Shown here: one piece after another, positions 1-8,675 of the stretch
Layout: every line of letters begins with the position of its first letter
How positions within the stretch are numbered: position 1 is the first letter of the stretch
Assembly (NCBI GenBank): GCA_027451865.1
Contig: DAIDHW010000001.1
Coordinates: forward strand, 269,798 to 333,797
Source of the DNA: Leptolyngbyaceae cyanobacterium clean351
Lineage (GTDB): Bacteria; Cyanobacteriota; Cyanobacteriia; DAIDHW01
Direction of reading: 5' to 3'
DNA length: 64,000 nt
Translations under genes and position numbers: made by a program
Notes under the pieces: generated by a model
Database searches by the model: none
What the model was told of the DNA's origin: nothing
The model's input: the letters and a program-made list of their open reading frames with translations, nothing else

Positions 1-377
1 AATCCCAATTTTTTAGCTTCTGCCTCGGAGCGGCGGACGGTAGCAGCATTGGAGACGTTGAAAACCACGTAGTGGATCTTGCTACCGTATTCCTGTCTGA
101 GCTCAGATAGGGTCGGCGCGATGTTTTTACAGTAAGGACACCAGGTTGCATAAATATCGACAACGACAAGCTTACCTTGCAATTGCCTGGCGAGGGGGCC
201 ACCGACATTCATGGACCGCATCTTCGAAGCGCAGGGGTTTTTTGAGGCGCAGGGGTTTTGGGCGATGGTCATGGATGAACCGTTCACCCTGGGAACAGAG
301 GGCGTTGCCGCGAAAGATGCACTTGCCACTAAACTACTCGCTAACAAACTGAGTAGCAAACCAGGAGTTTTTAGCAT
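1..377 (-). CDS. Exported thioredoxin-fold protein (C-terminus outside window)
   Basis: The minus-strand frame opens at ATG 377 and runs off the left edge. The N-terminus (MLKTPGLLLSLLASSLVASASFA) is a typical signal peptide, so the protein should act outside the cytoplasm. A thioredoxin-like domain follows, with VVVDIYATWCPYCKN; the WCPYC motif is a redox-active CxxC. Such proteins act as thiol-disulfide oxidoreductases of the TlpA/thioredoxin type. Between signal peptide and domain is a perfect two-copy repeat NPCASK-NPCASK, encoded by two nearly identical 18-nt units around 221-256. An AAGGTC stretch just upstream may be the ribosome-binding site. The partner and exact substrate cannot be inferred. 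Confidence 0.75.
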   Translation of the reverse strand, partial: MLKTPGLLLSLLASSLVASASFAATPSVPRVNGSSMTIAQNPCASKNPCASKMRSMNVGGPLARQLQGKLVVVDIYATWCPYCKNIAPTLSELRQEYGSKIHYVVFNVSNAATVRRSEAEAKKLG

Positions 378-667
378 AGAAGACCTTGAGTGTGTGGTAT
401 TGACCGGGCAGTTTAGCGGGAAGAGTAATACAGGGTCCTCACCGAGTTAAACCACCGATGCTTGTATTGAAGTTCAGAAAGATGAGTCTCACATGAAAGC
501 CAAATGAATCCTAAATAAGAAGATGCAGAGCTGATTTTCAGCAAAAATTCATCTGGCTATCAACTGGGGATCAGTTTTAGTTTCTATACTTTAAGTTGTT
601 CAAGCAGTATTGCAGCCCAGCAGCGCGGGATAAAGATCATCTAAACTGCAAAATATGACCAAAGAAT
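378..667. other. Divergent intergenic region
   Basis: This 290-nt AT-rich stretch separates the thioredoxin gene (minus) from the cupin gene (plus) and must carry both promoters. I see no convincing -35/-10 pair. At its right end, AATATGACCAAAG occurs twice in tandem (652-664 and 665-677), so the cupin start region is duplicated and a short overlapping reading frame opens at 655. Confidence 0.5.
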
Positions 668-1279
668 ATGACCAAAGGTGATTGGTTTGTTGTTAAAAAC
701 GGTTACGTTAAGGACAAAATGCAAGACAATCGGCTAGAAGCGGTGTCTCATCCCTACTGGCTTTATCATTTTCTGAGGGATTTAGAGGACATCCTGACAA
801 CGGTTGCCGACGATAGGCCGCGCCTCCAGGCAATTTGCCCGCTGGTTAGCGAGCTGTTAAATAATTCTCCCTTACTACAACTGGCCACCCTCGAGCCCGA
901 TCCCAACACCGGTTGGGAGGTCTTAATTCTGTACGATGAGCCGCTTTTTCCCTTGACCGTACAATTGGTGAGCTGGGCACCGGGGGCAATGTCTTCTATT
1001 CATAACCACGGGACCTGGGGAATCGTCGCCCTGATGGATGGGCAGGAGGAAAATACTTTCTGGCAGCGCTCTCCGACTCCAGCCTGTCCAGACCGGGTGG
1101 TGCCCGCTGGTAAACACCGGTTGGTTGCTGGTGATATTCTCTGTTTAATGCCTGATGTCATCCATCAGGTTACAGCGATCGGCGGTCGTCCTACCCTCAG
1201 TTTCAATTTGTACGGCGAAACTGACTACGATCAGCGATTTGAGTTCGATCCCGTAGGAGGTACTGCAAAACCCTTTTAG
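668..1279 (+). CDS. Cysteine-dioxygenase-like cupin protein
   Basis: A 203-residue single-domain cupin. The motif SIHNHGTWGIVALMDG (about residues 113-128) is the first cupin metal-binding box seen in cysteine-dioxygenase-type enzymes, with paired histidines; a second box includes GDILCLMPDVIHQV. The family binds Fe(II) and oxidises small thiols or related substrates; the substrate here is unknown. The start is ambiguous: ATG 668 lies in a 13-bp tandem duplication, and ATG 719 (MQDNRLEAV) is a credible alternative. It is the last gene before a two-component pair, 43 nt upstream, with no sign of a functional link. Confidence 0.75.
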   Translation: MTKGDWFVVKNGYVKDKMQDNRLEAVSHPYWLYHFLRDLEDILTTVADDRPRLQAICPLVSELLNNSPLLQLATLEPDPNTGWEVLILYDEPLFPLTVQLVSWAPGAMSSIHNHGTWGIVALMDGQEENTFWQRSPTPACPDRVVPAGKHRLVAGDILCLMPDVIHQVTAIGGRPTLSFNLYGETDYDQRFEFDPVGGTAKPF

Positions 1280-1322
1280 GGTATCTGGACTATTCCAGAC
1301 AAAATCTGCTATCTCAAATGCT

Positions 1323-2771
1323 ATGAACTATTCCATACGCGCCACCCTCAATCGGCTTATGGTCAAGCGTTTTTCCACTACATCGTTACAATTTCGCCTG
1401 ACAATAGAACTGATTATTCTCTCAATTGTGGGATTGGGGAGTGTGGCGCTGTGTGCTAGCTGGCAAATGGAGCAAAACTTGGTCGCCGCCCACAAGCAAA
1501 CCCTCGAATATATCGCCATACACTTCCCTGAACAAGTCGCCTTTTACAGTGAAGATGGGTCCATTATAGGTGGACTAGAACGCAGTATACATAAAGTTGC
1601 GATGCCAGGACTTACTGTCTGGGTAAAGAGTCCTGATGGCCAACTCCTAGCGGAATCTTCTGACGTTTCTCAATCTTCCCAAGCACTCCAAAATGTCAGC
1701 GCTCTCTCCGTTGTCCCTAAAAAGCCAAAGGTCTTCCACTTCGGCAATCGCTATGTGGTCCTGTGTGGCACCCCAATCACTGTGAACGGCCGCTCAATTG
1801 GGCAGCTATACTTAGCACAGGACATTACCGAGGACCAACAGAAATTATACACGGGACTGGCGCAATTGCTTTTCGTAAGTCTTTTGGTGTTTGTTTTGTT
1901 GATTGTGGCAATTGCTAAACGAATTGGCAGAGCAATGCATCCTCTAGAGCAAATGAGTCAAGTTGCCAGTGCAGTTTCCGCTGACGATCTTAAGGGAGCA
2001 AAACTGCAACTCAAGCGAGCGCCAGACGAAATTAGAGGGTTAGCTCAAGCCTTTAATGAGATGCTATTTCGCCTATCAGCAGCCTGGGAACAACAACGAC
2101 AATTTGTAGGCAACGTTTCCCATGAATTACTCACGCCACTTACTATTGTTATCGGTTATCTTCAGAGTTTGCAACGTCGAGGGGATAACTTAAACGCTTA
2201 CCAACAGCAAGCACTGGCGACTGCAACAGCAGAAGCAGAACGCACAGTCCGCATGTTGCAAGACCTACTAGATCTTGCCCGAGCGGATAGCGGCCACCTG
2301 CACTTTCGGCTGAATCCAATTATGCTAAATACCCTCATTACAGAAGTCGTCAGCATGAGTCAAAAAGTCAGTAATCGACAAATTAACCTACTGACTACTG
2401 AAGAGGATGTCGTTATTTATGCAGACCAGGATCGCCTACAGCAAGTGTTAATCAATCTAGTCGATAACGCCATTAAGTATTCTGCTGCGGAGCAACCGAT
2501 TGACCTAATTTTAGAGAAGACAGAACAGCACGCTTTAATTCACGTGCGAGACTGCGGCATTGGTATTCCTTTACCCCATCAGCATCGCATTTTTGAGCGC
2601 TTCTACCGGGTTGATGATTCCATGACCCGTTCTAGGGATGGAACGGGGTTAGGACTGGCGATCGCTAAAAGTTTGATTGAAGGCATGGATGGTCGCATCA
2701 CTCTCCGGTCCCGACCAGATGAAGGGAGTATTTTCACCATTGTCCTGCCGCTATGGCAGTCTTTCACCTAA
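1323..2771 (+). CDS. Membrane sensor histidine kinase
   Basis: A 482-residue kinase with the standard layout: a first membrane helix near residues 25-45, an extracytoplasmic sensor of about 130 residues, a second helix near 180-200, a HAMP linker, and a HisKA domain with the H-box FVGNVSHELLTPLT whose histidine is the phosphorylation site. The HATPase domain has the N-box LINLVDNAIKYS and G-boxes DCGIGIPL and GTGLGLAI. It autophosphorylates and passes phosphate to the response regulator that begins within 10 nt of its stop codon. The stimulus cannot be told from sequence. Base composition is AT-richer than the genes after 3.5 kb. Confidence 0.9.
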   Translation: MNYSIRATLNRLMVKRFSTTSLQFRLTIELIILSIVGLGSVALCASWQMEQNLVAAHKQTLEYIAIHFPEQVAFYSEDGSIIGGLERSIHKVAMPGLTVWVKSPDGQLLAESSDVSQSSQALQNVSALSVVPKKPKVFHFGNRYVVLCGTPITVNGRSIGQLYLAQDITEDQQKLYTGLAQLLFVSLLVFVLLIVAIAKRIGRAMHPLEQMSQVASAVSADDLKGAKLQLKRAPDEIRGLAQAFNEMLFRLSAAWEQQRQFVGNVSHELLTPLTIVIGYLQSLQRRGDNLNAYQQQALATATAEAERTVRMLQDLLDLARADSGHLHFRLNPIMLNTLITEVVSMSQKVSNRQINLLTTEEDVVIYADQDRLQQVLINLVDNAIKYSAAEQPIDLILEKTEQHALIHVRDCGIGIPLPHQHRIFERFYRVDDSMTRSRDGTGLGLAIAKSLIEGMDGRITLRSRPDEGSIFTIVLPLWQSFT

Positions 2772-2780
2772 TTGAATCTG

Positions 2781-3455
2781 ATGACTAAGAATATCCTCGT
2801 GGTTGAAGATGATCCTCGCCTCTCCCAGTTTGTTAAGACTGAACTAAGTTTAGAGGGCTATAACGTCACGGTTGCGACAAATGGAATGGATGGTCTGACG
2901 CTGGCAAGGGAAGTTTTACCTGAGCTAATAATTTTAGATTGGATGTTACCTGGTATATCTGGCTTAGATTTATGCCTACGCCTTCGTAAGACAGGTATCA
3001 AGACCGCCATTATCATGTTGACAGCCAAGGATGAAATCCCTGACCGAGTAGCAGGACTTAATGCTGGTGCTGATGATTATGTCACTAAACCCTTTAGCAT
3101 AGAGGAGCTTTTGGCAAGAGTGAAAGCTCATTTACGCCGCAATCATTCTGAGGAGTTAGATATTCTCACGTTTGAGGATTTGAGCCTCAATCGGCTTACC
3201 CGTGAGGTCTATCGCAACCAACATCTAATTGAATTAACTGCTAAGGAATTTGATTTGCTGGCATTCCTGATGCAACATCCCCACCAGGTCCTCACCCGCG
3301 ACCAAATCCTGGAACAGGTTTGGGGCTACGATTTTATGGGTGGATCAAATATTATTGAAGTCTACATTCGAGCATTGCGAATTAAGGTAGAAGCCAATAA
3401 TCCTAAACGCCTATTTCATACTGTTCGTGGTGTTGGCTATGTGTTGCGCGAATAG
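2781..3455 (+). CDS. OmpR/PhoB-family response regulator
   Basis: The receiver domain has the acidic pair VVEDDPR, the phospho-acceptor Asp in IILDWMLPG, and the conserved Lys in YVTKPF. The C-terminal winged-helix domain (VWGYDF ... NIIEVYIRALRIKVE ... VRGVGYVLRE) is of the OmpR type and binds DNA. The ATG at 2781 is preferred; an in-frame TTG at 2772 directly after the kinase stop would add three residues. It is clearly the partner of the preceding kinase, probably co-translated. Target genes are unknown. Confidence 0.92.
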   Translation: MTKNILVVEDDPRLSQFVKTELSLEGYNVTVATNGMDGLTLAREVLPELIILDWMLPGISGLDLCLRLRKTGIKTAIIMLTAKDEIPDRVAGLNAGADDYVTKPFSIEELLARVKAHLRRNHSEELDILTFEDLSLNRLTREVYRNQHLIELTAKEFDLLAFLMQHPHQVLTRDQILEQVWGYDFMGGSNIIEVYIRALRIKVEANNPKRLFHTVRGVGYVLRE

Positions 3456-3541
3456 ATATCTTCCCCATTGAGGATTCAGGTTGTTCAGGAGAGCTTCTGG
3501 CGGGAAACTAGGCTATCCTAGGGGACAACAGGTAAATTCCC

Positions 3542-3889
3542 ATGTACAAGGTGGCTGTGGCTCTGCTGATTGCGACTGGAGGTGTGACAGCTCCCCTGCG
3601 CTGCGGCTGGTTTGAGAATCCTACCCCCGGCAATGCCTGGCTGCAGGACCGGGATGGACTGTGGATTGTAGGGACCCAGGGGGGTCACCAGGCAACCGGC
3701 GACTGGCCTAGTTTTTCTGACCAGTCCCAGTGGGTAGTCACCAATGCTGGGGATTACGGCTATGGGTGTGCCTGCCTACGATTTACGACCCCGCCCCACA
3801 GCCAATTCGTCACTAAAATCCTCTCTGCTTACCCCCGGCCCCTAGCGGCCTGTCGGCAGGACCCCCATCTATCCCATCCCCTACCCTAG
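3542..3889 (+). CDS. DUF4087 family secreted protein
   Basis: A 115-residue protein beginning with a short hydrophobic signal-like segment (MYKVAVALLIATGG). The body contains CGWFENPTPGNAWLQDRDG, WIVGTQGG and GDYGYGCACL, which I recognise as DUF4087, a family of unknown function. Cysteines in CGWF and CACL may form disulfides or bind a ligand. It converges on fur, with a 9-nt overlap of the 3' ends. Confidence 0.75.
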   Translation: MYKVAVALLIATGGVTAPLRCGWFENPTPGNAWLQDRDGLWIVGTQGGHQATGDWPSFSDQSQWVVTNAGDYGYGCACLRFTTPPHSQFVTKILSAYPRPLAACRQDPHLSHPLP

Positions 3890-4366
3890 GGGCGGGAGGG
3901 CGGCTGGGCCAAGCAGGTCTGAGCTCTTGCCTTGGCAAGTAGGGCATAGGGCATGGATGGTCAGCTGACAATCCAAAAGGCGATAGCCCTGGGCTTGGGC
4001 AGCCTCAACTCCCATCTCCAAGATCACGTCGTTTTTGAACTCAATAGTCTGATTACAGGAGACGCAGATCAGGTGATGGTGGTGATGGGGCAGGGGCTGA
4101 TTGAGCTCGTAGTGTTTGTGGCCTTCCGCTAGCTCCAACTCCCGCAGGACCCCCGTCCGAGCCATCAGTTTGAGGGTGCGGTAAATAGTCGACAGGCTAA
4201 TGGGTTCCCCCTCCTCCTTCAGGCGGCCGTGGAGTTCTTCAGCACTGAGGTGATTACCAGGAGTGAGGTCTTGAAAAACTTGCAGGATCGTTTTACGTTG
4301 GGGGGTGAGCCGCCAGCCCCGGCCGTGAAACTCCTCCTTCAGGTCTTGGTCTGTATAAAAGGTCAT
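3881..4366 (-). CDS. fur: Ferric uptake regulator Fur (FurA type)
   Basis: A 161-residue Fur-family repressor. The N-terminal winged helix includes GWRLTPQRKTILQVFQDL and LSTIYRTLKLMARTGVLRELEL. The C-terminal dimerisation domain has the histidine run PHHHHHLICVSC and a second CxxC in CPTC, ligands for structural zinc and regulatory metal. Residue pattern and length match cyanobacterial FurA rather than Zur or PerR, judged from memory of the family. It would repress iron-uptake genes when Fe(II) is plentiful. It is divergent from folP across a short gap. Confidence 0.85.
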   Translation of the reverse strand: MTFYTDQDLKEEFHGRGWRLTPQRKTILQVFQDLTPGNHLSAEELHGRLKEEGEPISLSTIYRTLKLMARTGVLRELELAEGHKHYELNQPLPHHHHHLICVSCNQTIEFKNDVILEMGVEAAQAQGYRLLDCQLTIHALCPTCQGKSSDLLGPAALPPLG

Positions 4367-4457
4367 AACCGCCCATAGTTATCTTGGCAGTAGAGCCTGA
4401 ACTGTGGTCGTCAGCCGCAGTCCCCAATTGACCTACTTGCCTTCTAAACCCTATCCT

Positions 4458-5327
4458 ATGACATCCAAGGATTTGACCCTGAGAGGACAAACCTTCTACT
4501 GGGGTCAACGCACCTACCTCATGGCTATCCTCAACGTCACTCCCGACAGTTTCAGTGATGGCGGCAAGTTTGATACCCTCGACCGAGCAATTGCCCAAGC
4601 TAGTTGCCTCCAAGCGGGGGGGGCCCACCTACTAGATATTGGTGGTCAGTCAACCCGGCCCCGGGCGGAGGAAGTGTCGGTCGAGGTGGAAATGGCCCGG
4701 GTAATCCCGGTGATTCAAGCTCTGCGCCGGGACTCCCACTTTGACTCTCTGCCCATCTCCGTAGACACCACACGCGCGGCGGTGGCTAAGGCAGCGATCG
4801 CTGCCGGGGGAGACCTAGTCAATGACGTCTCTGGGGGCACCTACGACCCTGACTTGCTGCCCCTGGTGGGGGCACTAGGAGTACCGGTTGTCCTGATGCA
4901 CCTGCGGGGTACCCCGGCTACCATGGAGCACTTGACCGATTACCAGGATCTACAGGGGGAAGTGAAGGCTTTCCTTGCTAGACAAGCTGAACGAGCCCAG
5001 GGGGCCGGGGTGGCTGCGGAGCGGATCATTTTAGACCCCGGCCTAGGTTTTGCTAAGACCCCTGCCCAGAATCTGCAACTGCTGCGTTCTCTGCCCCACC
5101 TGCGGGCCCTCGGCTACCCAGTGTTAGTCGGCCCCTCTCGGAAAAGCTTTATCGGCGCCCTTCTGAATCAACCGGACCCGCAGCAACGACTGTGGGGGAC
5201 CGCCGCCGCCTGCTGCGGAGCGATTGCCGGGGGAGCTGACATTCTGAGAGTTCACGACCCACAACCCATGGGGGAAGTGTGTCGGGTAGCCGACGCCCTG
5301 TGGCGACCCCAGCTCGGAAAATGCTAG
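4458..5327 (+). CDS. folP: Dihydropteroate synthase
   Basis: This enzyme condenses p-aminobenzoate with 6-hydroxymethyl-7,8-dihydropterin pyrophosphate in folate synthesis. Signature motifs are [63 protein letters not shown] and [10 protein letters not shown], covering the whole TIM barrel. The ATG at 4458 gives 289 residues, normal for the family; an upstream GTG at 4404 would add an unconserved 18-residue leader. It is followed after about 60 nt by leuA on the same strand. Confidence 0.95.
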   Translation: MTSKDLTLRGQTFYWGQRTYLMAILNVTPDSFSDGGKFDTLDRAIAQASCLQAGGAHLLDIGGQSTRPRAEEVSVEVEMARVIPVIQALRRDSHFDSLPISVDTTRAAVAKAAIAAGGDLVNDVSGGTYDPDLLPLVGALGVPVVLMHLRGTPATMEHLTDYQDLQGEVKAFLARQAERAQGAGVAAERIILDPGLGFAKTPAQNLQLLRSLPHLRALGYPVLVGPSRKSFIGALLNQPDPQQRLWGTAAACCGAIAGGADILRVHDPQPMGEVCRVADALWRPQLGKC

Positions 5328-5388
5328 CATCACACGCAGGAAACTTTTTACTGTCGGCCGTCAACCTCTAAAATTGACCCCTCCTGCC

Positions 5389-6996
5389 ATGACCTTCCCC
5401 CCAGACCGCATCCTCATCTTTGATACTACTCTCCGGGACGGAGAACAGTGCCCTGGCGCCACTCTAAACGAGGAAGAGAAGCTGGCAATTGCTCGGCAGC
5501 TGGCCCGGCTGGGGGTAGACATCATCGAGGCGGGCTTTGCCTATGCCAGCCCGGGGGACTTCGCCGCAGTCCAGAAGATCGCCGAGGTAGTAGGGACTCC
5601 TGAGGGGCCGGTAATCTGCAGTCTAGCCCGGGCGATCCGCCAAGATATCCAGGCTTCGGCGGAGGCACTCAAACCGGCGGCCAAGGCCCGGATCCACACG
5701 TTCATCTCCACCTCCGATATCCACCTGGAGTACCAACTGCGCAAGACCCGCGCCGAGGTGCTCAGCATCGCCGAGGACATGGTGGCCTACGCCAAGTCCT
5801 TCCTAGAGGATGTGGAATTCTCCCCCATGGACGCAGCCCGGTCAGATCCGGAGTTCCTCTATCAGGTGCTAGAGCGGGTGATTGCTGCCGGGGCCACCAC
5901 TATCAACATTCCCGACACCGTAGGCTACATGATGCCCCAGGAGTTTGGGGACTTGATTCGGGGGGTTTGCACCCACGTGCCCAACATCGACCGGGTGGTG
6001 GTTTCTGTCCACGGTCATAACGATCTAGGGGTGGCGGTAGCTAACTTCCTCGAAGCGGTCAAGGCCGGGGCCAGGCAGCTAGAGTGTACCATCAACGGCA
6101 TTGGCGAGCGCGCCGGCAACGCCTCCCTTGAGGAGTTAGTCATGGCCCTGCACGTGCGGCGGCAGTATTTCAACCCCTACCTAGGCCGGCCCGTGGACTC
6201 AACGGCCCCCTTGACTAACATCAACACCCAGGAGATCTACAAGACCTCTCGCCTAGTATCTAATCTGACGGGGATGCTAGTCCAGCCCAACAAGGCCATT
6301 GTCGGCCGCAACGCCTTCGCCCACGAGTCGGGCATTCACCAGGACGGGGTCCTCAAAAATAAGCTCACCTACGAGATCATGGACGCCAAGTCCGTGGGAC
6401 TCCACGAGAATCAGATCGTCCTAGGTAAGCACTCGGGCCGTAATGCCTTTGGTACCCGGCTGCGGGAGTTGGGCTACGAGCTCACGGACCAGGACCTGAA
6501 TCGGGCTTTTGTCCGCTTTAAGGAACTAGCGGATAAAAAGAAGGAGGTTTCTGACCGCGACCTAGAGGCGATTGTCAACGACGAGATTCAGCAGGCTCCG
6601 GAGCTATACCACCTGGAGCGAGTGCAGGTGTCCTGTGGTAATCCCTCCTGCCCGACCGCGACCGTCACCCTGCGTACCCCCGAAGGCAAGGAGATAACCG
6701 ACGCGGCGGTAGGGACCGGGCCAGTAGATGCAGTCTACCGGGCCATGAACCGCCTTGTGGAGGTGCCCAATGACCTGATCGAGTTCTCCGTCCAGTCGGT
6801 CACCGCCGGTATCGATGCCATCGGAGAGGTGACTATCCGGCTGCGCCATCAGGACCGGGTATTTTCAGGGCACGCCGCCAACACAGACATTATTGTGGCC
6901 TCCGCCCAAGCCTACGTCAACGCCCTCAACCGCCTCTGCTATGCCCTGCGCCAGCCAACCCCTGGGGTGCAATCCCAGGTGGCTTCTAACACTTAG
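5389..6996 (+). CDS. leuA: 2-isopropylmalate synthase
   Basis: The first committed step of leucine synthesis: acetyl-CoA plus 2-oxoisovalerate gives 2-isopropylmalate. The HMGL-like barrel begins with [16 protein letters not shown] and includes [16 protein letters not shown] and [13 protein letters not shown]. The C-terminal half carries the LeuA regulatory domain ([11 protein letters not shown]...) that mediates leucine feedback. With the ATG at 5389 it has 535 residues, typical of the family. A TTG at 5374 is the alternative start. The next gene starts five bases after the stop codon. Confidence 0.95.
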   Translation: MTFPPDRILIFDTTLRDGEQCPGATLNEEEKLAIARQLARLGVDIIEAGFAYASPGDFAAVQKIAEVVGTPEGPVICSLARAIRQDIQASAEALKPAAKARIHTFISTSDIHLEYQLRKTRAEVLSIAEDMVAYAKSFLEDVEFSPMDAARSDPEFLYQVLERVIAAGATTINIPDTVGYMMPQEFGDLIRGVCTHVPNIDRVVVSVHGHNDLGVAVANFLEAVKAGARQLECTINGIGERAGNASLEELVMALHVRRQYFNPYLGRPVDSTAPLTNINTQEIYKTSRLVSNLTGMLVQPNKAIVGRNAFAHESGIHQDGVLKNKLTYEIMDAKSVGLHENQIVLGKHSGRNAFGTRLRELGYELTDQDLNRAFVRFKELADKKKEVSDRDLEAIVNDEIQQAPELYHLERVQVSCGNPSCPTATVTLRTPEGKEITDAAVGTGPVDAVYRAMNRLVEVPNDLIEFSVQSVTAGIDAIGEVTIRLRHQDRVFSGHAANTDIIVASAQAYVNALNRLCYALRQPTPGVQSQVASNT

Positions 6997-7001
6997 GGGG
7001 G

Positions 7002-8675
7002 ATGGTGGCGAACCCTAAAACTATCCTGATCACCGGGGTGGCCGGTTTTATCGGCAGTAATCTGGCCGACCGCTTGGTGCGTCAGGGGTTCCGGGTGATT
7101 GGCATTGATAACCTGGCTTACGGAGTGCTCGAGCAGGTTCCGCCAGAGGTGGAACTACACCGCCTAGATATCCGGTCGGCCGCCATTTACCCCCTATTTA
7201 CGGGGGTGGACGCGGTCTACCATCTGGCGGCTAAAAACTGTATTGCCGACTGCCAAGCGGACCCCCTAGAAACCTGTGACATCAACGTCACTGGCACGGT
7301 GAACGTGTTTGAGGCTGCCCGCCTGGCGGGGGTCGGCAAGGTGATCTACGCTGAGTCTTCGGCTCTCTACGAGGGGTCCCAGATTATGCCCACCCCCGAA
7401 TCAGAGGTCAGCCCCCAAAGTCTATACGCCGTCAGCAAATTTGCCGGCATGGCCTTTGCCGAGGCCTACAGGCGGTTTTTTGGTCTGCGCACCACCGCTT
7501 TGCGGTACTTCTGTGTCTACGGCCCCCGCCAAGACTACCGCCGCACTATCCCACCGGTGATGAGTGCTTTTATTATCAAGCTCCTGCAGGCTCAGCCCCC
7601 CACGATCTACGGCAGCGGGGAGAAACGGCGCGACTTTATCTACGTAGACGACGTTAACGACTTTCATCTACTGTGTCTTGAGGACTCCCGCACCGATGGA
7701 CAGGTCTACAACCTCGGCAGCGGGGTGAACTATTCCGTGCGGGAGATCTTCGACACCATCGCTCAGCTCCTGGATACTGACCGGGGGTTTGTGCAAGCAC
7801 TCGACCTACCGGGAGAGGCCCAAACCACCCTCGCGGATATCAGTGCTGCCCGAGCCCTAGGGTGGGAGCCGCGGGTCTCCCTGACCCAGGGACTGCAGGC
7901 CTCCATTGAGTTTATCCGCAGTCAAGTCCTCGCCCCCTCCCCGTCAGTCCCTCCCCTGGGGGTGTTGGTCCTAGCAGCCGGCAAAAGCACCCGGATCCAG
8001 CCGGTCTCGGGGGGGCGGCCAAAACCCCTGCTAGAGGTCCAGGGCCGCACGGTTTTGGAGCGCAACTTAACCTGGTTAGCCGAGCAGGGCCTAGACCGGG
8101 TGTGGATCAATCTCCACTACCGGCCGGAGGAGATCCAAGCTGCTATCGGGGATGGCAGCGCCCTAGGACTGCGGGTGTCCTACTCCCTAGAGCCGGAGAT
8201 CCGCGGCACAGCTGGGGCCTACAAGCAGCTAGAGCCCCACTGGCGGGGTCCCACCCTGGTAGTTTACGGAGATAGTTTAGTACGCTTTAACCTAAAGCAG
8301 CTGTGGCAGGAACACCGACAGTCCGGGGCGGTAGCTACCATCGCCCTATTTGACCAGACCAGGCACCCTAACACCGCCATTGCCGGGGGGCGAGTGCATC
8401 TAGATGGTCAAGGGAAAGTGAAAGCGTTTCAAGAGGGAGGGGGTGATTCTCCCCTGGTTAACGCTGGAGTTTATCTCCTGGAGTTAGCAGTTCTAGGGCA
8501 CATTCCCCCCGGCCAGTTTTGGGATTTTGGCCGTGACCTCTTTCCGTCCATGCTAACAGCAGGCTATCATTTGCAAGGCCATTTGATCGACGGCTATTGT
8601 CTCGGCCTTGATACCCCCGACAGTTACGCCTGCGCTCTGGAACTGACTCAATCTGAGATCGTTAAATTATCATGA
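7002..8675 (+). CDS. NAD-dependent sugar epimerase/nucleotidyltransferase fusion
   Basis: A 557-residue two-domain protein. Residues 1 to about 310 form an extended SDR epimerase/dehydratase: NAD-binding GVAGFIGSNLADRL, then ESSALYEG and YAVSKFAG with the Ser/Tyr/Lys catalytic set. Residues from about 318 form a sugar-1-phosphate nucleotidyltransferase: LVLAAGKSTRIQPVSG, RPKPLLEVQGRTVLERNL, VVYGDSLVRF. The latter resembles HddC-type heptose-1-phosphate guanylyltransferases. It overlaps by 4 nt a GHMP kinase of HddA type, then an ABC-2 exporter, so a role in making an activated surface sugar is likely. I regard it as a true fusion: the frame is continuous, with a short Pro-rich linker. The exact sugar is unknown. 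Confidence 0.8.
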   Translation: MVANPKTILITGVAGFIGSNLADRLVRQGFRVIGIDNLAYGVLEQVPPEVELHRLDIRSAAIYPLFTGVDAVYHLAAKNCIADCQADPLETCDINVTGTVNVFEAARLAGVGKVIYAESSALYEGSQIMPTPESEVSPQSLYAVSKFAGMAFAEAYRRFFGLRTTALRYFCVYGPRQDYRRTIPPVMSAFIIKLLQAQPPTIYGSGEKRRDFIYVDDVNDFHLLCLEDSRTDGQVYNLGSGVNYSVREIFDTIAQLLDTDRGFVQALDLPGEAQTTLADISAARALGWEPRVSLTQGLQASIEFIRSQVLAPSPSVPPLGVLVLAAGKSTRIQPVSGGRPKPLLEVQGRTVLERNLTWLAEQGLDRVWINLHYRPEEIQAAIGDGSALGLRVSYSLEPEIRGTAGAYKQLEPHWRGPTLVVYGDSLVRFNLKQLWQEHRQSGAVATIALFDQTRHPNTAIAGGRVHLDGQGKVKAFQEGGGDSPLVNAGVYLLELAVLGHIPPGQFWDFGRDLFPSMLTAGYHLQGHLIDGYCLGLDTPDSYACALELTQSEIVKLS

